This document shows, in pieces, positions 18,870 to 28,695 of a stretch of 64,000 nt of DNA (the first letter of the stretch is position 1; each line of letters starts with the position of its first letter). This stretch comes from JAGQPD01 sp020426865. GTDB taxonomy: Bacteria > Planctomycetota > Planctomycetia > Pirellulales > Pirellulaceae. A model generated the notes under the pieces. That model was given only the letters and a program-made list of their open reading frames with translations. It had not been told where the DNA came from and made no database searches. The stretch covers positions 372,001-436,000 of the forward strand of contig JAWKTN010000008.1 in the NCBI GenBank assembly GCA_041399065.1. The letters run 5' to 3'. Made by a program: the position numbers and the translations under genes.

Positions 18870-19829
18870 ATGAAGACCCATTCGAAGCGTAACACAGCGT
18901 TCACGCTTGTGGAATTGTTGGTTGTGATCGCGATCATCGGTTTGCTGGTGGCGTTGTTGTTACCCGCGGTCAATGCGGCTCGCGAGGCGGCGCGTCGCAC
19001 ACAATGTATGAACAACCTAAAACAGATCGGGATTGCAATCCTGAACTACGAAACAGCGATGGGCGAATTCCCCACGGGTGGGACCGAACCCTGGCACGAT
19101 CAGGGGGACACGAACACTATCTACGGTAAGGGTTATGGCTGGATGGTGCAGATCCTGCCGTACGTTGAAGACACGGCATTGCGCGATGTTTCGAAGGGAT
19201 ACGGGCAGGGGGATCGTGCCCTCGACTTGCGAGTGCGCCAGACTCCTATTTCGCTTTACTTCTGCCCATCCAGGCGTCAGGGGATCGTCCGCGTTGTCCC
19301 GTCGTCGGCAGAAGATTGTTCTCAAGGGTGTGCACTGAACGACTATGCCGGCTCGACGCCTGCCAATACGCTGAACCCAACCCGACCGACGCACGAGCCG
19401 TGGTTCTGGCAAGGAACCTCACACGGGACCCTGCGCCCTGGCAGCATGAAATACTACGGCGTCATTACGCGAACCTATTCCAGCGACCCGTGCAAGGGCA
19501 AGGACATCAAGGACGGCACGTCCAAAACGATGATGGCCGGCGAAAAGCGCGTGTTGATCAATCGCTACGACATCGGCGATTGGCATGATGACATCGGCTG
19601 GACCGACGGTTGGGATCCAGATATCATGCGTTACACCGGTTACCCACCTGCAAAGGACGACATTACCGATCCTGGCTACCTTGGCTACCAGTTCGGTTCG
19701 GCTCACGCCAGCTTCTTGCTCAGTGTGTTCGCCGACGGACACGTGCAGCCGATCAACTACGACATCGACTTGGTTACGTTCAACGCCATGGGCGACCGTC
19801 AAGACGGCCTGACGATCGAAATGCCGTAG
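18870..19829 (+). CDS. DUF1559 protein with type II pseudopilin N-terminus and H-X9-DG C-terminus
   Basis: 319 residues. A prepilin-type leader is clear: short basic start, cleavage expected at Ala10/Phe11, then FTLVELLVVIAIIGLLVALLLP with the conserved Glu15. AREAARRTQCMNNLKQIGIA follows, the standard start of DUF1559. Near the C-terminus, SAHASFLLSVFADGHV gives the H-X9-DG motif. These proteins are greatly expanded in planctomycetes and are thought to build pilus- or secretion-related surface structures. GGAG lies upstream of the ATG, and a hairpin follows the gene. Confidence 0.95.
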   Translation: MKTHSKRNTAFTLVELLVVIAIIGLLVALLLPAVNAAREAARRTQCMNNLKQIGIAILNYETAMGEFPTGGTEPWHDQGDTNTIYGKGYGWMVQILPYVEDTALRDVSKGYGQGDRALDLRVRQTPISLYFCPSRRQGIVRVVPSSAEDCSQGCALNDYAGSTPANTLNPTRPTHEPWFWQGTSHGTLRPGSMKYYGVITRTYSSDPCKGKDIKDGTSKTMMAGEKRVLINRYDIGDWHDDIGWTDGWDPDIMRYTGYPPAKDDITDPGYLGYQFGSAHASFLLSVFADGHVQPINYDIDLVTFNAMGDRQDGLTIEMP

Positions 19830-19863
19830 CCAAAGAAGGCGTGACGAGTGCTTGTACTGCCAA

Positions 19864-19898
19864 AACGGCTGCCGACCTCTTGATCGTTGGCAGCCGTT
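19864..19898. terminator. Hairpin between convergent DUF1559 and PEP-CTERM genes
   Basis: A perfect 10-bp stem (AACGGCTGCC at 19864-19873 with GGCAGCCGTT at 19889-19898) has a 15-base loop. It lies between two genes that face each other and could end transcription from both sides. No long T-tract is present. Confidence 0.6.
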
Positions 19899-19913
19899 GG
19901 CGTTCTCATTGAA

Positions 19914-22568
19914 TTAGCGCCTAGCGAGTGCGACCACTGCAGCGACACCGATGAGGGTTGTTAGCAGTCCCAGCGTCGGTTCCGGAACGCTGGCTAGGGC
20001 GTTGGAAACGGAACTGGCAAGCTGCGGGTTCGCCACGTTGAGGATCGTCCAATCTTGCAGGTTGGTGATACCGTCCATATTCAGGTCGCCGAGCGATCGA
20101 GTGGAGAGGTCGCCGGCGCGCACACCGTTGACGAGATTCTCGTGCCGCCAACCGGCAACAAAGGCAGAAACGTCGTCGCTTGTGACGGCGCCTGTTCCAT
20201 CGCCATTGACACTGCCATCCATGTTCACGTCTGCGATGGAGGTTCCCGCCAGCGCAATGGAGGCGATGTATTGATTGTCGGTTGCCAAGTTGAACACTCC
20301 GTAATTTGTACCTCCAACGCTGGAATTGTCTCCAATGACAGACAGCGTCAGATCATCGATGATGCCGCTGAAGAATTCGTCTGTGCCCCCCGTAAAGGTT
20401 CCGGTCTCGTCGCGAGAAGTGTTGCTTCCGACGACGAGTTCTTCATGAGCGCCACCGTAGTCACCGGGGCGAGCCGCAACGGCAATTCCATCGACGTACA
20501 GGATTGATCCGCCCTCGGCGCCGCGTGGGCGTACGAGCATCACATGGGACCATGCATCGAAGGCCACGTCGATGTCTGAATTCTGGTCGATGCCGGCATA
20601 CCGCATGGACCATTTGCCATCGACAATCCGCACACCGTGTTGATTGGAGTCCATCACGATTGATTGCGTGCGGTTTTGGCTTGAACCGGCGGGTTTCACC
20701 CAGAATGCAAGCGACCGGTCGGTAATGTTGTTGTAGTTCAGAGGTCCGGCGATATTGACGCCATCGGGTGAGTCATCGTAGCCGATGGATGCAATCGAGG
20801 TCGACGGCAGATTCAAGTTCGGTGCCAGCAGGTAGTCGTTGATGCCGTCTAAAGTAATTCCCACGGAATTGGCGCTGGCCAACGGACGATCACTCGTCGC
20901 TACGTAGGTTGGCTCGTTTAACACCTGAAGATCGTGTAATTCGTTGTTGCCAAGCTGTCCTGCTCCGTCGAACGTGAAGAGCAGCCCGCCGAATGGCTTT
21001 CCAGCAGGTTGACCTGGGATTCCTGCTTCGTCCGGGTTGTCACCTAATTGATAGTCGCGGTCCAAAGTCGTTGAATGCGCATTAGTGCCGAGTATCAGAA
21101 GTAATACGCCGGTCATGGTTACGGAGTTGGCAAATATCGTGGGCTTTTGTGGGACGCGTCTACGTATACCTCGAACCACGAGGTATACCGTGGCCAGAAG
21201 CCCGAGCCACGCAGCATTGGGTTCCGGGACAGTCTCCGCGGTGACGTTAGCCAGCGAGTTCCCAAAGTTGTCCTTCCAAACCGTATAGTCCGCGGCGTCG
21301 ATCACGCCATTGTTGTTGCCGTCCGCACTAGACCCGACGGCTACGTTCTGACCGAAGGCGTCCTTCCAGATTGTGTAGTCTGCCGCGTCTACAACACCAT
21401 TCTGATTGTAGTCCCCCACGAGAGTACCTCCTTCGACATAGGTGACAATCCCCCGAAGCAAGCTTCCGTTGGGGAGTCCGTAATAGAATCTAACATCGCG
21501 TGCGTCAACGGACGCATCGTACGCCTTGCCCATATCGAGTGTCTCGCCCACGTCGACGCTGGATGTTCCGAGCAGAAACGCTTCGACGAGTTCACTGCTG
21601 TCACTGCCGCCCCCTTCCGTCCAATTCTGTTCCGGTGTGCCACCAAGCGAATCGAGACTCTGGTCGTGAAAACTGCTCCAACCCGATGGAGACAGCGAGT
21701 CACCTTCACTAACGAGTTGATAGAAATTCAGGCTGACGTCGTCCGTCGTTTGATTGAGAATCTTGACGGCACCTGTCGTCGTGTTGACTTCGATTGCTAG
21801 GAACTGTGGCACGCCGGTATCGGCTACGTCAAGGCTCAACAGATCGACGTAGTTGTCATTGCCATTGCCGGAAATCGAGTCTTGGAAAATGGTTAGTTGA
21901 GCGGTTCTAGCGCCGACGAATATGCCGCCGGTTGCTTGATAGTTTTTCCAGACTGCAAGTGGGTTCGCGGCCGTTTCAACCGGATCACCTGACGCTGTTC
22001 CAATGAAATAGGTATCCGGGCCGAATTCGGCGCCGTCAAAGATAATGGGTCTTCCAATGCGCGTGCCCGAGTCATCTTGAAATTCGAGCTCAAGTCGTGG
22101 GTGGTCATTTTGAGCGGTGTAGCCAGCCAGCCACGCGGAAAAATCGAAGCCAACGGTTCCCGCATCGATCGTCTCGGCGGGGGCCACCTGAGTTAGGTCG
22201 TATCGTTGGTAGACGCCACCGGGGTTCGGCACGCCGACACTGTGAAAGTACCAGTCCCCTGCCCCAGCGGGAGCGGGCCCTTCGTAATATACTTGACTGC
22301 TGTAGTTGTAGACGTTGAAGTTTCTTGGGCCCGTGTCATTAAGCCAATCAAAACCGACGTTGTTACCATTGAATCCATCGTTCTCTTCAAAGCTGCCGTT
22401 GCCGATCAATTCAGCTCCCGAGGATGAAGGAACGCTTCCGGCGAACATCAAGCCGCCAGCAATGACGGCCGCAGCGGCAGTCGAACCTGGACTCTTGAAG
22501 AGCCGACGTGTCGTTTTGAGGGACCGTCCGAATCGTTTTCGGATGTGATGGAGGATGTTAATCTTCAT
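19914..22568 (-). CDS. Apparent fusion of two PEP-CTERM/dockerin-like secreted proteins
   Basis: 884 residues that look like two complete proteins joined. The first (1-471) has a signal segment (AAAAVIAGGLMFAGSVPSSSGA), a beta-sandwich region, two dockerin-like loops (GDYNQNGVVDAADYTIWKD, ADGNNNGVIDAADYTVWKD), then VPEP at 447-450, a hydrophobic helix and Arg469-471: a full PEP-CTERM sorting signal. After 13 linker residues, Met485 opens a second signal-peptide-like stretch (MTGVLLLILGTNAHS). A LamG-like domain, dockerin-like loops (DVNMDGSVNGDG, DLNMDGITNLQDW) and a second VPEP-helix-Arg-Arg end follow. An internal ATG at 21116 lacks a ribosome site. PEP-CTERM proteins are exported and processed at the envelope; partners are unknown. 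Confidence 0.85.
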   Translation of the reverse strand: MKINILHHIRKRFGRSLKTTRRLFKSPGSTAAAAVIAGGLMFAGSVPSSSGAELIGNGSFEENDGFNGNNVGFDWLNDTGPRNFNVYNYSSQVYYEGPAPAGAGDWYFHSVGVPNPGGVYQRYDLTQVAPAETIDAGTVGFDFSAWLAGYTAQNDHPRLELEFQDDSGTRIGRPIIFDGAEFGPDTYFIGTASGDPVETAANPLAVWKNYQATGGIFVGARTAQLTIFQDSISGNGNDNYVDLLSLDVADTGVPQFLAIEVNTTTGAVKILNQTTDDVSLNFYQLVSEGDSLSPSGWSSFHDQSLDSLGGTPEQNWTEGGGSDSSELVEAFLLGTSSVDVGETLDMGKAYDASVDARDVRFYYGLPNGSLLRGIVTYVEGGTLVGDYNQNGVVDAADYTIWKDAFGQNVAVGSSADGNNNGVIDAADYTVWKDNFGNSLANVTAETVPEPNAAWLGLLATVYLVVRGIRRRVPQKPTIFANSVTMTGVLLLILGTNAHSTTLDRDYQLGDNPDEAGIPGQPAGKPFGGLLFTFDGAGQLGNNELHDLQVLNEPTYVATSDRPLASANSVGITLDGINDYLLAPNLNLPSTSIASIGYDDSPDGVNIAGPLNYNNITDRSLAFWVKPAGSSQNRTQSIVMDSNQHGVRIVDGKWSMRYAGIDQNSDIDVAFDAWSHVMLVRPRGAEGGSILYVDGIAVAARPGDYGGAHEELVVGSNTSRDETGTFTGGTDEFFSGIIDDLTLSVIGDNSSVGGTNYGVFNLATDNQYIASIALAGTSIADVNMDGSVNGDGTGAVTSDDVSAFVAGWRHENLVNGVRAGDLSTRSLGDLNMDGITNLQDWTILNVANPQLASSVSNALASVPEPTLGLLTTLIGVAAVVALARR

Positions 22569-22635
22569 AGTGTAGGCCTATTGATGTTTTGACTTTGGAT
22601 TCAAAAGACGAATGTGGACCCATGGCAGCCATGTG

Positions 22636-24141
22636 CTATGCCATGCTGCTACTACTGGCGCGATGCCGTTGGGTCCGCAGAAACGCGAGACAACTCACGC
22701 CGACACACAGGAGACTCGTTGTTGCTGGCTCGGGGATGCTTTGCAGCATCGCGGTGAACGAACCAGTGCCGTTGGCTGCATCGTACGCATTACGGAATGC
22801 CAAAAAATCGTCATAGTCGTTGGCCAGGTCGCCATTCATGTCGCCTTGCGAATAGGAAATCGCCGGGGATCGTCCCGGGAATTCCGCACCAAGACCGGCG
22901 CTGTACACTTCCCAGTCCGTGCCGTCGATTGTTCCATCGAAATTCAGGTCTCCAATCCTGAATGGTGCTCCATCGTTACCGACGAATTCCACGACGCCAC
23001 CGACAACATTTCCAGCGCCGTCAATGAACTCAAATGTCAAGTCCTCGGTGGGATAACTTGTCCACGTACCAACTCCAAGACTATACTGCGTGCCGTCGGG
23101 TACGTCCGCGATGCCTTGGACTCCCTCGCTCAGGTCGCCGTTTCCTCCCGGTGCAGTGAAGGCAATCCATCGATGTGCCGTGTCCAAGCTACCACCGCTA
23201 TCCATGTCGGCCGTGGCGGAAACGGACGTCCAGGCGTTCGCATTCAACGCCGCACTGGAAGAGGTGATTGAGTAACCCTGTAGTTGCAGTGGAATTCCCG
23301 AATCGTTGACGAATGTGATCTCGCCGTTGTCGCGATTGACCTTTATTTTCAGCACCGGGACCGTGATATTCACGTCAATCCCGTCTGCCGTGGGGCCACC
23401 TAGTGCCGCAACTTCAGCATCTAACAACGCTTCTCCCCAAAACGCCAGGCTATTTACCAGAGTTGGCGCCGTTTCAGAACTTTCGTCGGAAAACAAATTG
23501 ACGATGGGGTCAAACGACAATGCACCGTCCAGTCCGTTGTTCGCCGTGCCCAGCTTAACGCCATTTGCATAAGCGGTTGTTACCTGGCGGTTGTTGGCTG
23601 GGTCTCCTTTGCCCGATACAACAAGCCGGTACCATACGTCCGCAGTAAACGTTCCCGCACCCACGGTCGCCGCACCGATGTCGATGCCACCATTGCCGCC
23701 TCGCAGGAATACGTCCACGTCGTTCGCGTTTTCCGTATTGGTTTGGATAAGGCTGGAGAAAGCGGCAAACGGCCCCGGGAAGAATACGTCCATCGCAATC
23801 GTCCAGTCATTGGTGAAATTACCGCCACCATTGGCTCCGACCGGATTGGTCAATACCAAACGTTCTTCCGGTTGAAATGCCGGCATGCTGAGCACTGTGG
23901 CGTTTTCTCCTTCGATACTCGCAGTCGTAAACGTAGCCGGGGTCAAGAACGTCGTCGCATCAAGCGGTGAGCCACCCGGAATCGAATTGTCAAGATTGTC
24001 CTCGAACTGCCATACGCCAATTGCGTCGCCCAATCCAGCCATCGACGGTGCCGAACAGGACAGAGTCAACGACATGCTGAATGCCAGAGGTATGAATTGT
24101 CGCGCGATTCCTCGCCTTCGTAAGTCTGGAAGAAATGACAT
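22636..24141 (-). CDS. PEP-CTERM secreted protein with LamG-like domain
   Basis: About 501 residues. The start is the ATG at 24141 with AGGAG seven bases upstream; the frame extends to 24279 without support. A signal peptide (IPLAFSMSLTLSCSAPSMA) leads into a LamG/concanavalin-like sandwich (VWQFEDNLDNS, NDWTIAMDVFFPG, WYRLVVSGKG). A second beta domain and dockerin-like loops come next (GDLNFDGTIDGTDWEVY, GDMNGDLANDYDDFLAF). The end is SIPEP followed by a hydrophobic stretch and basic residues, a PEP-CTERM anchor. It lies 67 bases ahead of the fused PEP-CTERM gene on the same strand. Confidence 0.87.
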   Translation of the reverse strand: MSFLPDLRRRGIARQFIPLAFSMSLTLSCSAPSMAGLGDAIGVWQFEDNLDNSIPGGSPLDATTFLTPATFTTASIEGENATVLSMPAFQPEERLVLTNPVGANGGGNFTNDWTIAMDVFFPGPFAAFSSLIQTNTENANDVDVFLRGGNGGIDIGAATVGAGTFTADVWYRLVVSGKGDPANNRQVTTAYANGVKLGTANNGLDGALSFDPIVNLFSDESSETAPTLVNSLAFWGEALLDAEVAALGGPTADGIDVNITVPVLKIKVNRDNGEITFVNDSGIPLQLQGYSITSSSAALNANAWTSVSATADMDSGGSLDTAHRWIAFTAPGGNGDLSEGVQGIADVPDGTQYSLGVGTWTSYPTEDLTFEFIDGAGNVVGGVVEFVGNDGAPFRIGDLNFDGTIDGTDWEVYSAGLGAEFPGRSPAISYSQGDMNGDLANDYDDFLAFRNAYDAANGTGSFTAMLQSIPEPATTSLLCVGVSCLAFLRTQRHRASSSSMA

Positions 24142-24425
24142 ACACGTGCTCCTGTCTTTCATCGTGCTCGTACGGTCGAAGCTCGTTATCGGAACGACGC
24201 GATGGTTGAGCTTCGTGCCAATGGCCGCTGTTCGAGAACCGAATATAGAGCCCCAGATCGCCGGAAACAAGCAATTCACTCGGGTAGAAACGCGGAAACC
24301 GAAAATGGATTCGCGGCAACATCAGCCCAACGCCTTGATTTAGGGCGTGTTGTTGCCTTTGCCCGGCAAGAGTCGGCGCGGGTCAGTTTTTGAGAAAATT
24401 CCCATGAGCAAGCCAAGAAGTTATG

Positions 24426-25826
24426 CTAAGCAAGTTGCCAGGCTCGCAACAGCAACTGGTGAACTTCGTAGTTTCGAAGGAATGGTGGGAACAGATTTGC
24501 ACCTGGGCCCAAGGCGCAGAATTCGACAAGCTCGCCGGTGTGCATGGCACTCGTCCAGCCTACCGAGGTGTGTTCCTGAAACACGTTGGCGATCGATAAC
24601 TTCAGGCCCTGCGATCGCTTTACCTGGTCGTCGGTGAGCGCCAATCCTGTGTGCGTGAGCAATGCATCGCGCAATGGCGCGCCACTGAGTCCATCGATGT
24701 TGTTTTGCTTCAGCCACTCCAACGATCGGCGAAACCCCTGCAATTTCGTAAACATCGACGTCGTACCGTTATAGGTTCCTCCTGCAACCCCCGAAGCACC
24801 ATCGATCGTAACACCGTTGAACTGGATCCCGCCGCAGCCGTGATCGGTAGTGATGATCAATAGTGTGTCGGGATGTGCGTCGATGAAGGACAACACGGTT
24901 CCGATCGCTTCATCGAACGCCAACTGATCGTGTAACGATGCCGCGGCATCGTTGGCATGGCCCGCATGATCGATCCGGGCACCCTCGACCAACAAAAAGA
25001 ACCCGTTGTTTGCGTGGCGTAGGCGGGCCAGGGCCACCTTTGTCATTTCAGAAAGCGTGGGAACGTGAGCCGCAATTTCCGGGACGTTGTCGCGATCAAT
25101 TGTGTAAGGAATGTGAGAATCAGAAAAAATCCCCAGCAGCCGCTTGCGATCGTCGTGCACCTGTTGCTGTAATTCGGATCGCGACGTTACGACGTCATAC
25201 GCTGCCTCCCGATATGCCTGCCGCATCCGCTCGCTAAAAAACTTCTGCCCGCCCCCTAGCAGCACGTCCACGCGACGATCAAGGTACTGCTGTGCGATCA
25301 CCTCTTCGTCTCCGCGCGCATCAACGTTGGCAGCGAAGCCGGCCGGGGTAGCGTGCGTGATCGTGGCAGTGGTCACTAAACCGGTTGCCCAACCACGCTG
25401 TTGGAGTTTTTTATGCAACGGTTCTCGCTGTTGGCCGTCAGGTGTCACGTTGATCGAGCCGTTATTAATCCGTATCCCGCCCCCCCACGCACTGGAGGCC
25501 GCCGCCGAATCGGTCACGATGCTGCTGGCCGAACATGTTTCCGCCAAGCACCTTACCACAGGTCGCTGACGGTAAAGCTTCACCCACTCGGTTTCCCTGC
25601 CGCTGATCAGCCGATGATACTGCTGGGCCGCGGAAAGCGCCCCGTGGTTCATGCCGTCGCTGACCATAAAAATCACATTTCGTGCCGGCCCCCGATTATC
25701 GGTCGACGTCCGCGTCTGCTGGCCGGTTAGCGCCCCGGGGGAACCGAGCACGGCCCCTGTAATCGCTGATGCACGAAGAAAATTACGGCGGGAATTGTTC
25801 GTAAAACCGGTTGGGGGTGGGACCAT
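24426..25826 (-). CDS. Alkaline phosphatase, Tat-exported
   Basis: 466 residues from the ATG at 25826; counted from an upstream in-frame TTG at 25871 it would be 481, the numbering used next. A twin-arginine signal (SRRNFLRAS, Arg28-Arg29) is followed by the alkaline phosphatase core: metal-binding SDG (Asp72), nucleophile Ser122 in TDSAAASSAWG, VEGARIDHAGHAND and TTDHGCGG, all expected metal ligands. It hydrolyses phosphate monoesters outside the cytoplasm. A divergent gene begins about 300 bases away. No Pho box was recognised. Confidence 0.92.
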   Translation of the reverse strand: MVPPPTGFTNNSRRNFLRASAITGAVLGSPGALTGQQTRTSTDNRGPARNVIFMVSDGMNHGALSAAQQYHRLISGRETEWVKLYRQRPVVRCLAETCSASSIVTDSAAASSAWGGGIRINNGSINVTPDGQQREPLHKKLQQRGWATGLVTTATITHATPAGFAANVDARGDEEVIAQQYLDRRVDVLLGGGQKFFSERMRQAYREAAYDVVTSRSELQQQVHDDRKRLLGIFSDSHIPYTIDRDNVPEIAAHVPTLSEMTKVALARLRHANNGFFLLVEGARIDHAGHANDAAASLHDQLAFDEAIGTVLSFIDAHPDTLLIITTDHGCGGIQFNGVTIDGASGVAGGTYNGTTSMFTKLQGFRRSLEWLKQNNIDGLSGAPLRDALLTHTGLALTDDQVKRSQGLKLSIANVFQEHTSVGWTSAMHTGELVEFCALGPGANLFPPFLRNYEVHQLLLRAWQLA

Positions 25827-26134
25827 ATTGGAAGGCGACTCATTCGAGAGACAACGACTGGGGGAGGTCAAGTAGGTAGCTTCGGTACCCAGGTTTCAGG
25901 ATACCTACGACGGTCGACGAACACCAGTCCAAGTGCGGAGAATCGCCGTTGGTTGCAGGCGGAACCGGGCAACGCTACCATGGTGTTCGCCCCTGGCGGC
26001 AGACCGTATTGCCCAGGAGTCCCTCCCCCCACCCAACATGGATCTGACCGATGTTTTTCCAATCGTTACGCCGCGTATCGGCGATTCCACGTGCTCCCCT
26101 CGCCTTCGTTTCCCGCGTCATGAGGCCCCGGACT

Positions 26135-27175
26135 ATGTTGGACATGGACTGCAATCTGGCCTATGCATCGATCCTGTTGCTTCCGATCTTCGTCGTCGCC
26201 TTCCAACGCGGTGCAATTGCACAATCCGCGGCGGACCAGCGGGTGATCCGGGCGGGCATGATTGGGCTCGATACCTCGCATGTCCCCGCGTTTGCCAAGA
26301 TGTTCAATGCCGATGATGCCGCCGGCGATCTGGGACGCGTGCGGATCGTTGCCGGCTACCCCGGCGGAACGGACTTACCCGCCAGCAAGAACCGTGTGGA
26401 AGGATTTACGAATGACCTCCACCAGATGGGGATTGAGATCGTTCCCACAATCGCGGAATTGTTGCAGCGTGTCGATGTTGTGTTGTTAGAGAGCGTGGAT
26501 GGCCGAATCCATTTTCAGGAAGCGCGGCCGGTGATCGACGCGGGGAAGCCGCTGTATATTGACAAGCCGATGGCAGGTTCGCTGGCAGAGGTGATTGCCA
26601 TTTTCGAATTGGCCAAGCGAAAGAACGTGCCGTGTTTTTCCAGTTCCTCGTTGCGATACGTGCCGGGCGTGACCGCTATCAAGCAGAATCAACAGATTGG
26701 TGACATTGTCGGGGCAGTCACGTGGGGGCCCTGCAGCTACCAAGAAGGCTTGCCCGACATGTACAACTATGGCGTGCACGGTGTCGAGGCCCTGTTTGCA
26801 TTGATGGGGACCGGTTGCGAATCCATCACTCGGGCGCACACCGAAGACACCGATGTCATCACCGGTGTGTGGAAGGACGGGAGAGTCGGTACCTATCGTG
26901 GCATCCGTCGCCACAAAGGAGGATTTGGAGCCGTCGCGTTTGGCTCCGATTCAATAGTGACGGCTGACAACATGAGCGGATACGGGCCACTGTGCGAAGT
27001 GATCGCAAAATTCTTCGTAACCGGAGAGGTACCGGTATCTTCGAGCGAGACCGTCGAGTTGTTTGCCTTCCTCGACGCTGCCGATATCAGTAAGCAAAAC
27101 GGTGGCGGTCCCGTTTCCATCGCCGATACGATCTCCAACGCGCGGCAACAGGCGATGCAGCTGATCGAGCCATAA
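26135..27175 (+). CDS. Gfo/Idh/MocA-family oxidoreductase, exported
   Basis: About 346 residues. A hydrophobic signal segment (YASILLLPIFVVAFQRGAIAQ) precedes the NAD(P)-binding Rossmann part (VIRAGMIGLDTSHVPAFA) and the family loop normally written EKP, here IDKPMAG with Asp for Glu. The nucleotide loop also departs from GxGxxG (GLDTSH). The C-terminal beta-sheet domain is present. I place the start at 26135, where GAGG lies nine bases upstream; ATGs at 26051 and 26120 are alternatives. It is 14 bases upstream of a second Gfo/Idh/MocA gene. Substrate is probably a sugar or sugar derivative, but not determinable. Confidence 0.82.
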   Translation: MLDMDCNLAYASILLLPIFVVAFQRGAIAQSAADQRVIRAGMIGLDTSHVPAFAKMFNADDAAGDLGRVRIVAGYPGGTDLPASKNRVEGFTNDLHQMGIEIVPTIAELLQRVDVVLLESVDGRIHFQEARPVIDAGKPLYIDKPMAGSLAEVIAIFELAKRKNVPCFSSSSLRYVPGVTAIKQNQQIGDIVGAVTWGPCSYQEGLPDMYNYGVHGVEALFALMGTGCESITRAHTEDTDVITGVWKDGRVGTYRGIRRHKGGFGAVAFGSDSIVTADNMSGYGPLCEVIAKFFVTGEVPVSSSETVELFAFLDAADISKQNGGGPVSIADTISNARQQAMQLIEP

Positions 27176-27201
27176 AACCGCGGACGTACGTGAGGGCCAC
27201 A

Positions 27202-28656
27202 ATGTTAAAACCGACGCGCCGACAGTTCTTGGAAGAAGCGATGATCGCTGCAGGGCTGGCCGCCATGAGCCCGCTTACAGCGATGTCCCAACAGAATGAA
27301 CCGGCTACCACCGGTGGAGAGCGTTCGGCCAACGATCAAATTCAACATGCCGTCATCGGATGTCGAACGCGCGGCAAAGTCCACGCGCGCGAGTTTGCCA
27401 GGCAAGCGGGCGTCGTCGTTGCCTACGTCTGCGATCCCGATGTGGCATTGGCGGAGACGCTGGCCGGCGATCTCGAAGCGTCGTCTGGGGTACGGCCCAA
27501 AGTTGTGACCGATTTGCGACGGATCTTCGACGATGACGTTGTCAACACCGTATCCATCGCGGCGCCCAATCACTGGCACGCGTTGGCCGCCATCTGGGCA
27601 ATGCAGTCTGGCAAGCATGTGTATGTTGAAAAGCCTGTCAGCCACACGGTGGAAGAAGGACGCCGGATCATTCAAGTCGCTGAACGTACCAGGCGATTGT
27701 GCCAAACCGGGACGCAACGACGCAGTCTGGGGGCTTTGCGAGCAGCCGCCGAGTACATCGCTGCTGGCAAATTGGGCGATGTACACCTCGCCCGGAGTAT
27801 CATTTACCAACGGCGAAACTCGATCGGACCCAAAGGTCGATATCCGCTTCCGGAGAACGTCGATTACAACCTGTGGGCTGGCCCGGCCCCGCTTGATCCG
27901 CTTACCCGACCGAATCTCCACTACGATTGGCATTGGATGTGGGCCACCGGTAACGGGGAGATTGGAAACAACAACATTCACTATACCGATGTCTGCCGTT
28001 GGCTGATGGGCGTTTCCGGGCTAGGAGATTCCGTTTTCAGCATTGGCGGTCGACTTGGATATGACGACGCCGGGGAAACGCCAAACACACAACTTGTCCT
28101 TCACCGTTTCGGACATCAACACATGATTCAGGAGGTTCGCGGATTGCCGTCCGAACGTTTTAGTCCATTCATGAACGACGGCTGGATTGTTCACGGATCC
28201 GATGGTTACGTGGCCATGACGACACGGTTTGACTTGGAGGGCAATCCCGTTCAGACATTTACCGGCGATGACGAAAACCACTTCGCGAATTTCACGCAAG
28301 CCGTCAGGGCGCACGATCGCGCCCGTCTCAATGCCGATATCACCCAGGGGCATGACTCCAGTTCGCTCTGCCACTTGGCAAACATCTCGCATCGGTTGGG
28401 GACCCAGGTGACTGCCGCCGAGTGCGAGGCACGGTTCGACGCGATGGAACTCCCTGATTCATTTCGTCAGAGCTTTGATCGTTTGAGGAACCATTTCAAA
28501 GAAAACGCGATTGATGATGACGTGAAAGTATCATTTGGCGAACCGTTGGTGGTCGATCCCGAACGTGAGCAACTCCTGAACAGTCCCCAGGCCAACGAAC
28601 TGCTGCGACGCTCCTACCGGCCGCCGTTTGTTCTGCCAACGGAACGAGAGATTTAA
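27202..28656 (+). CDS. Gfo/Idh/MocA-family oxidoreductase with Tat signal
   Basis: 484 residues. It starts at ATG 27202 with GAGGG upstream. A twin-arginine leader (RRQFLEEAMIAAGLAAM) is followed by the Rossmann domain (AVIGCRTRGKVHAREFA), AAPNHWHALAAIWAM and the canonical VEKPVSHT loop. QTGTQRRSLGALR and the WHWMWATGNGEIGNNNIHYTDVCRWLM segment mark the subgroup abundant in planctomycetes. Likely an exported NAD(P)-dependent sugar oxidoreductase. It forms an operon with the preceding relative. Confidence 0.92.
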   Translation: MLKPTRRQFLEEAMIAAGLAAMSPLTAMSQQNEPATTGGERSANDQIQHAVIGCRTRGKVHAREFARQAGVVVAYVCDPDVALAETLAGDLEASSGVRPKVVTDLRRIFDDDVVNTVSIAAPNHWHALAAIWAMQSGKHVYVEKPVSHTVEEGRRIIQVAERTRRLCQTGTQRRSLGALRAAAEYIAAGKLGDVHLARSIIYQRRNSIGPKGRYPLPENVDYNLWAGPAPLDPLTRPNLHYDWHWMWATGNGEIGNNNIHYTDVCRWLMGVSGLGDSVFSIGGRLGYDDAGETPNTQLVLHRFGHQHMIQEVRGLPSERFSPFMNDGWIVHGSDGYVAMTTRFDLEGNPVQTFTGDDENHFANFTQAVRAHDRARLNADITQGHDSSSLCHLANISHRLGTQVTAAECEARFDAMELPDSFRQSFDRLRNHFKENAIDDDVKVSFGEPLVVDPEREQLLNSPQANELLRRSYRPPFVLPTEREI

Positions 28657-28695
28657 CAACGGCGAACGCCCGCGGCGTGGCTAATCCCAGCAACG

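Noticed and set aside
21147..23271. Plus-strand frames of about 215 codons at 21147 and 22612
   Set aside because: Both are antisense to the PEP-CTERM genes, which have clear signal peptides, domains and sorting signals.
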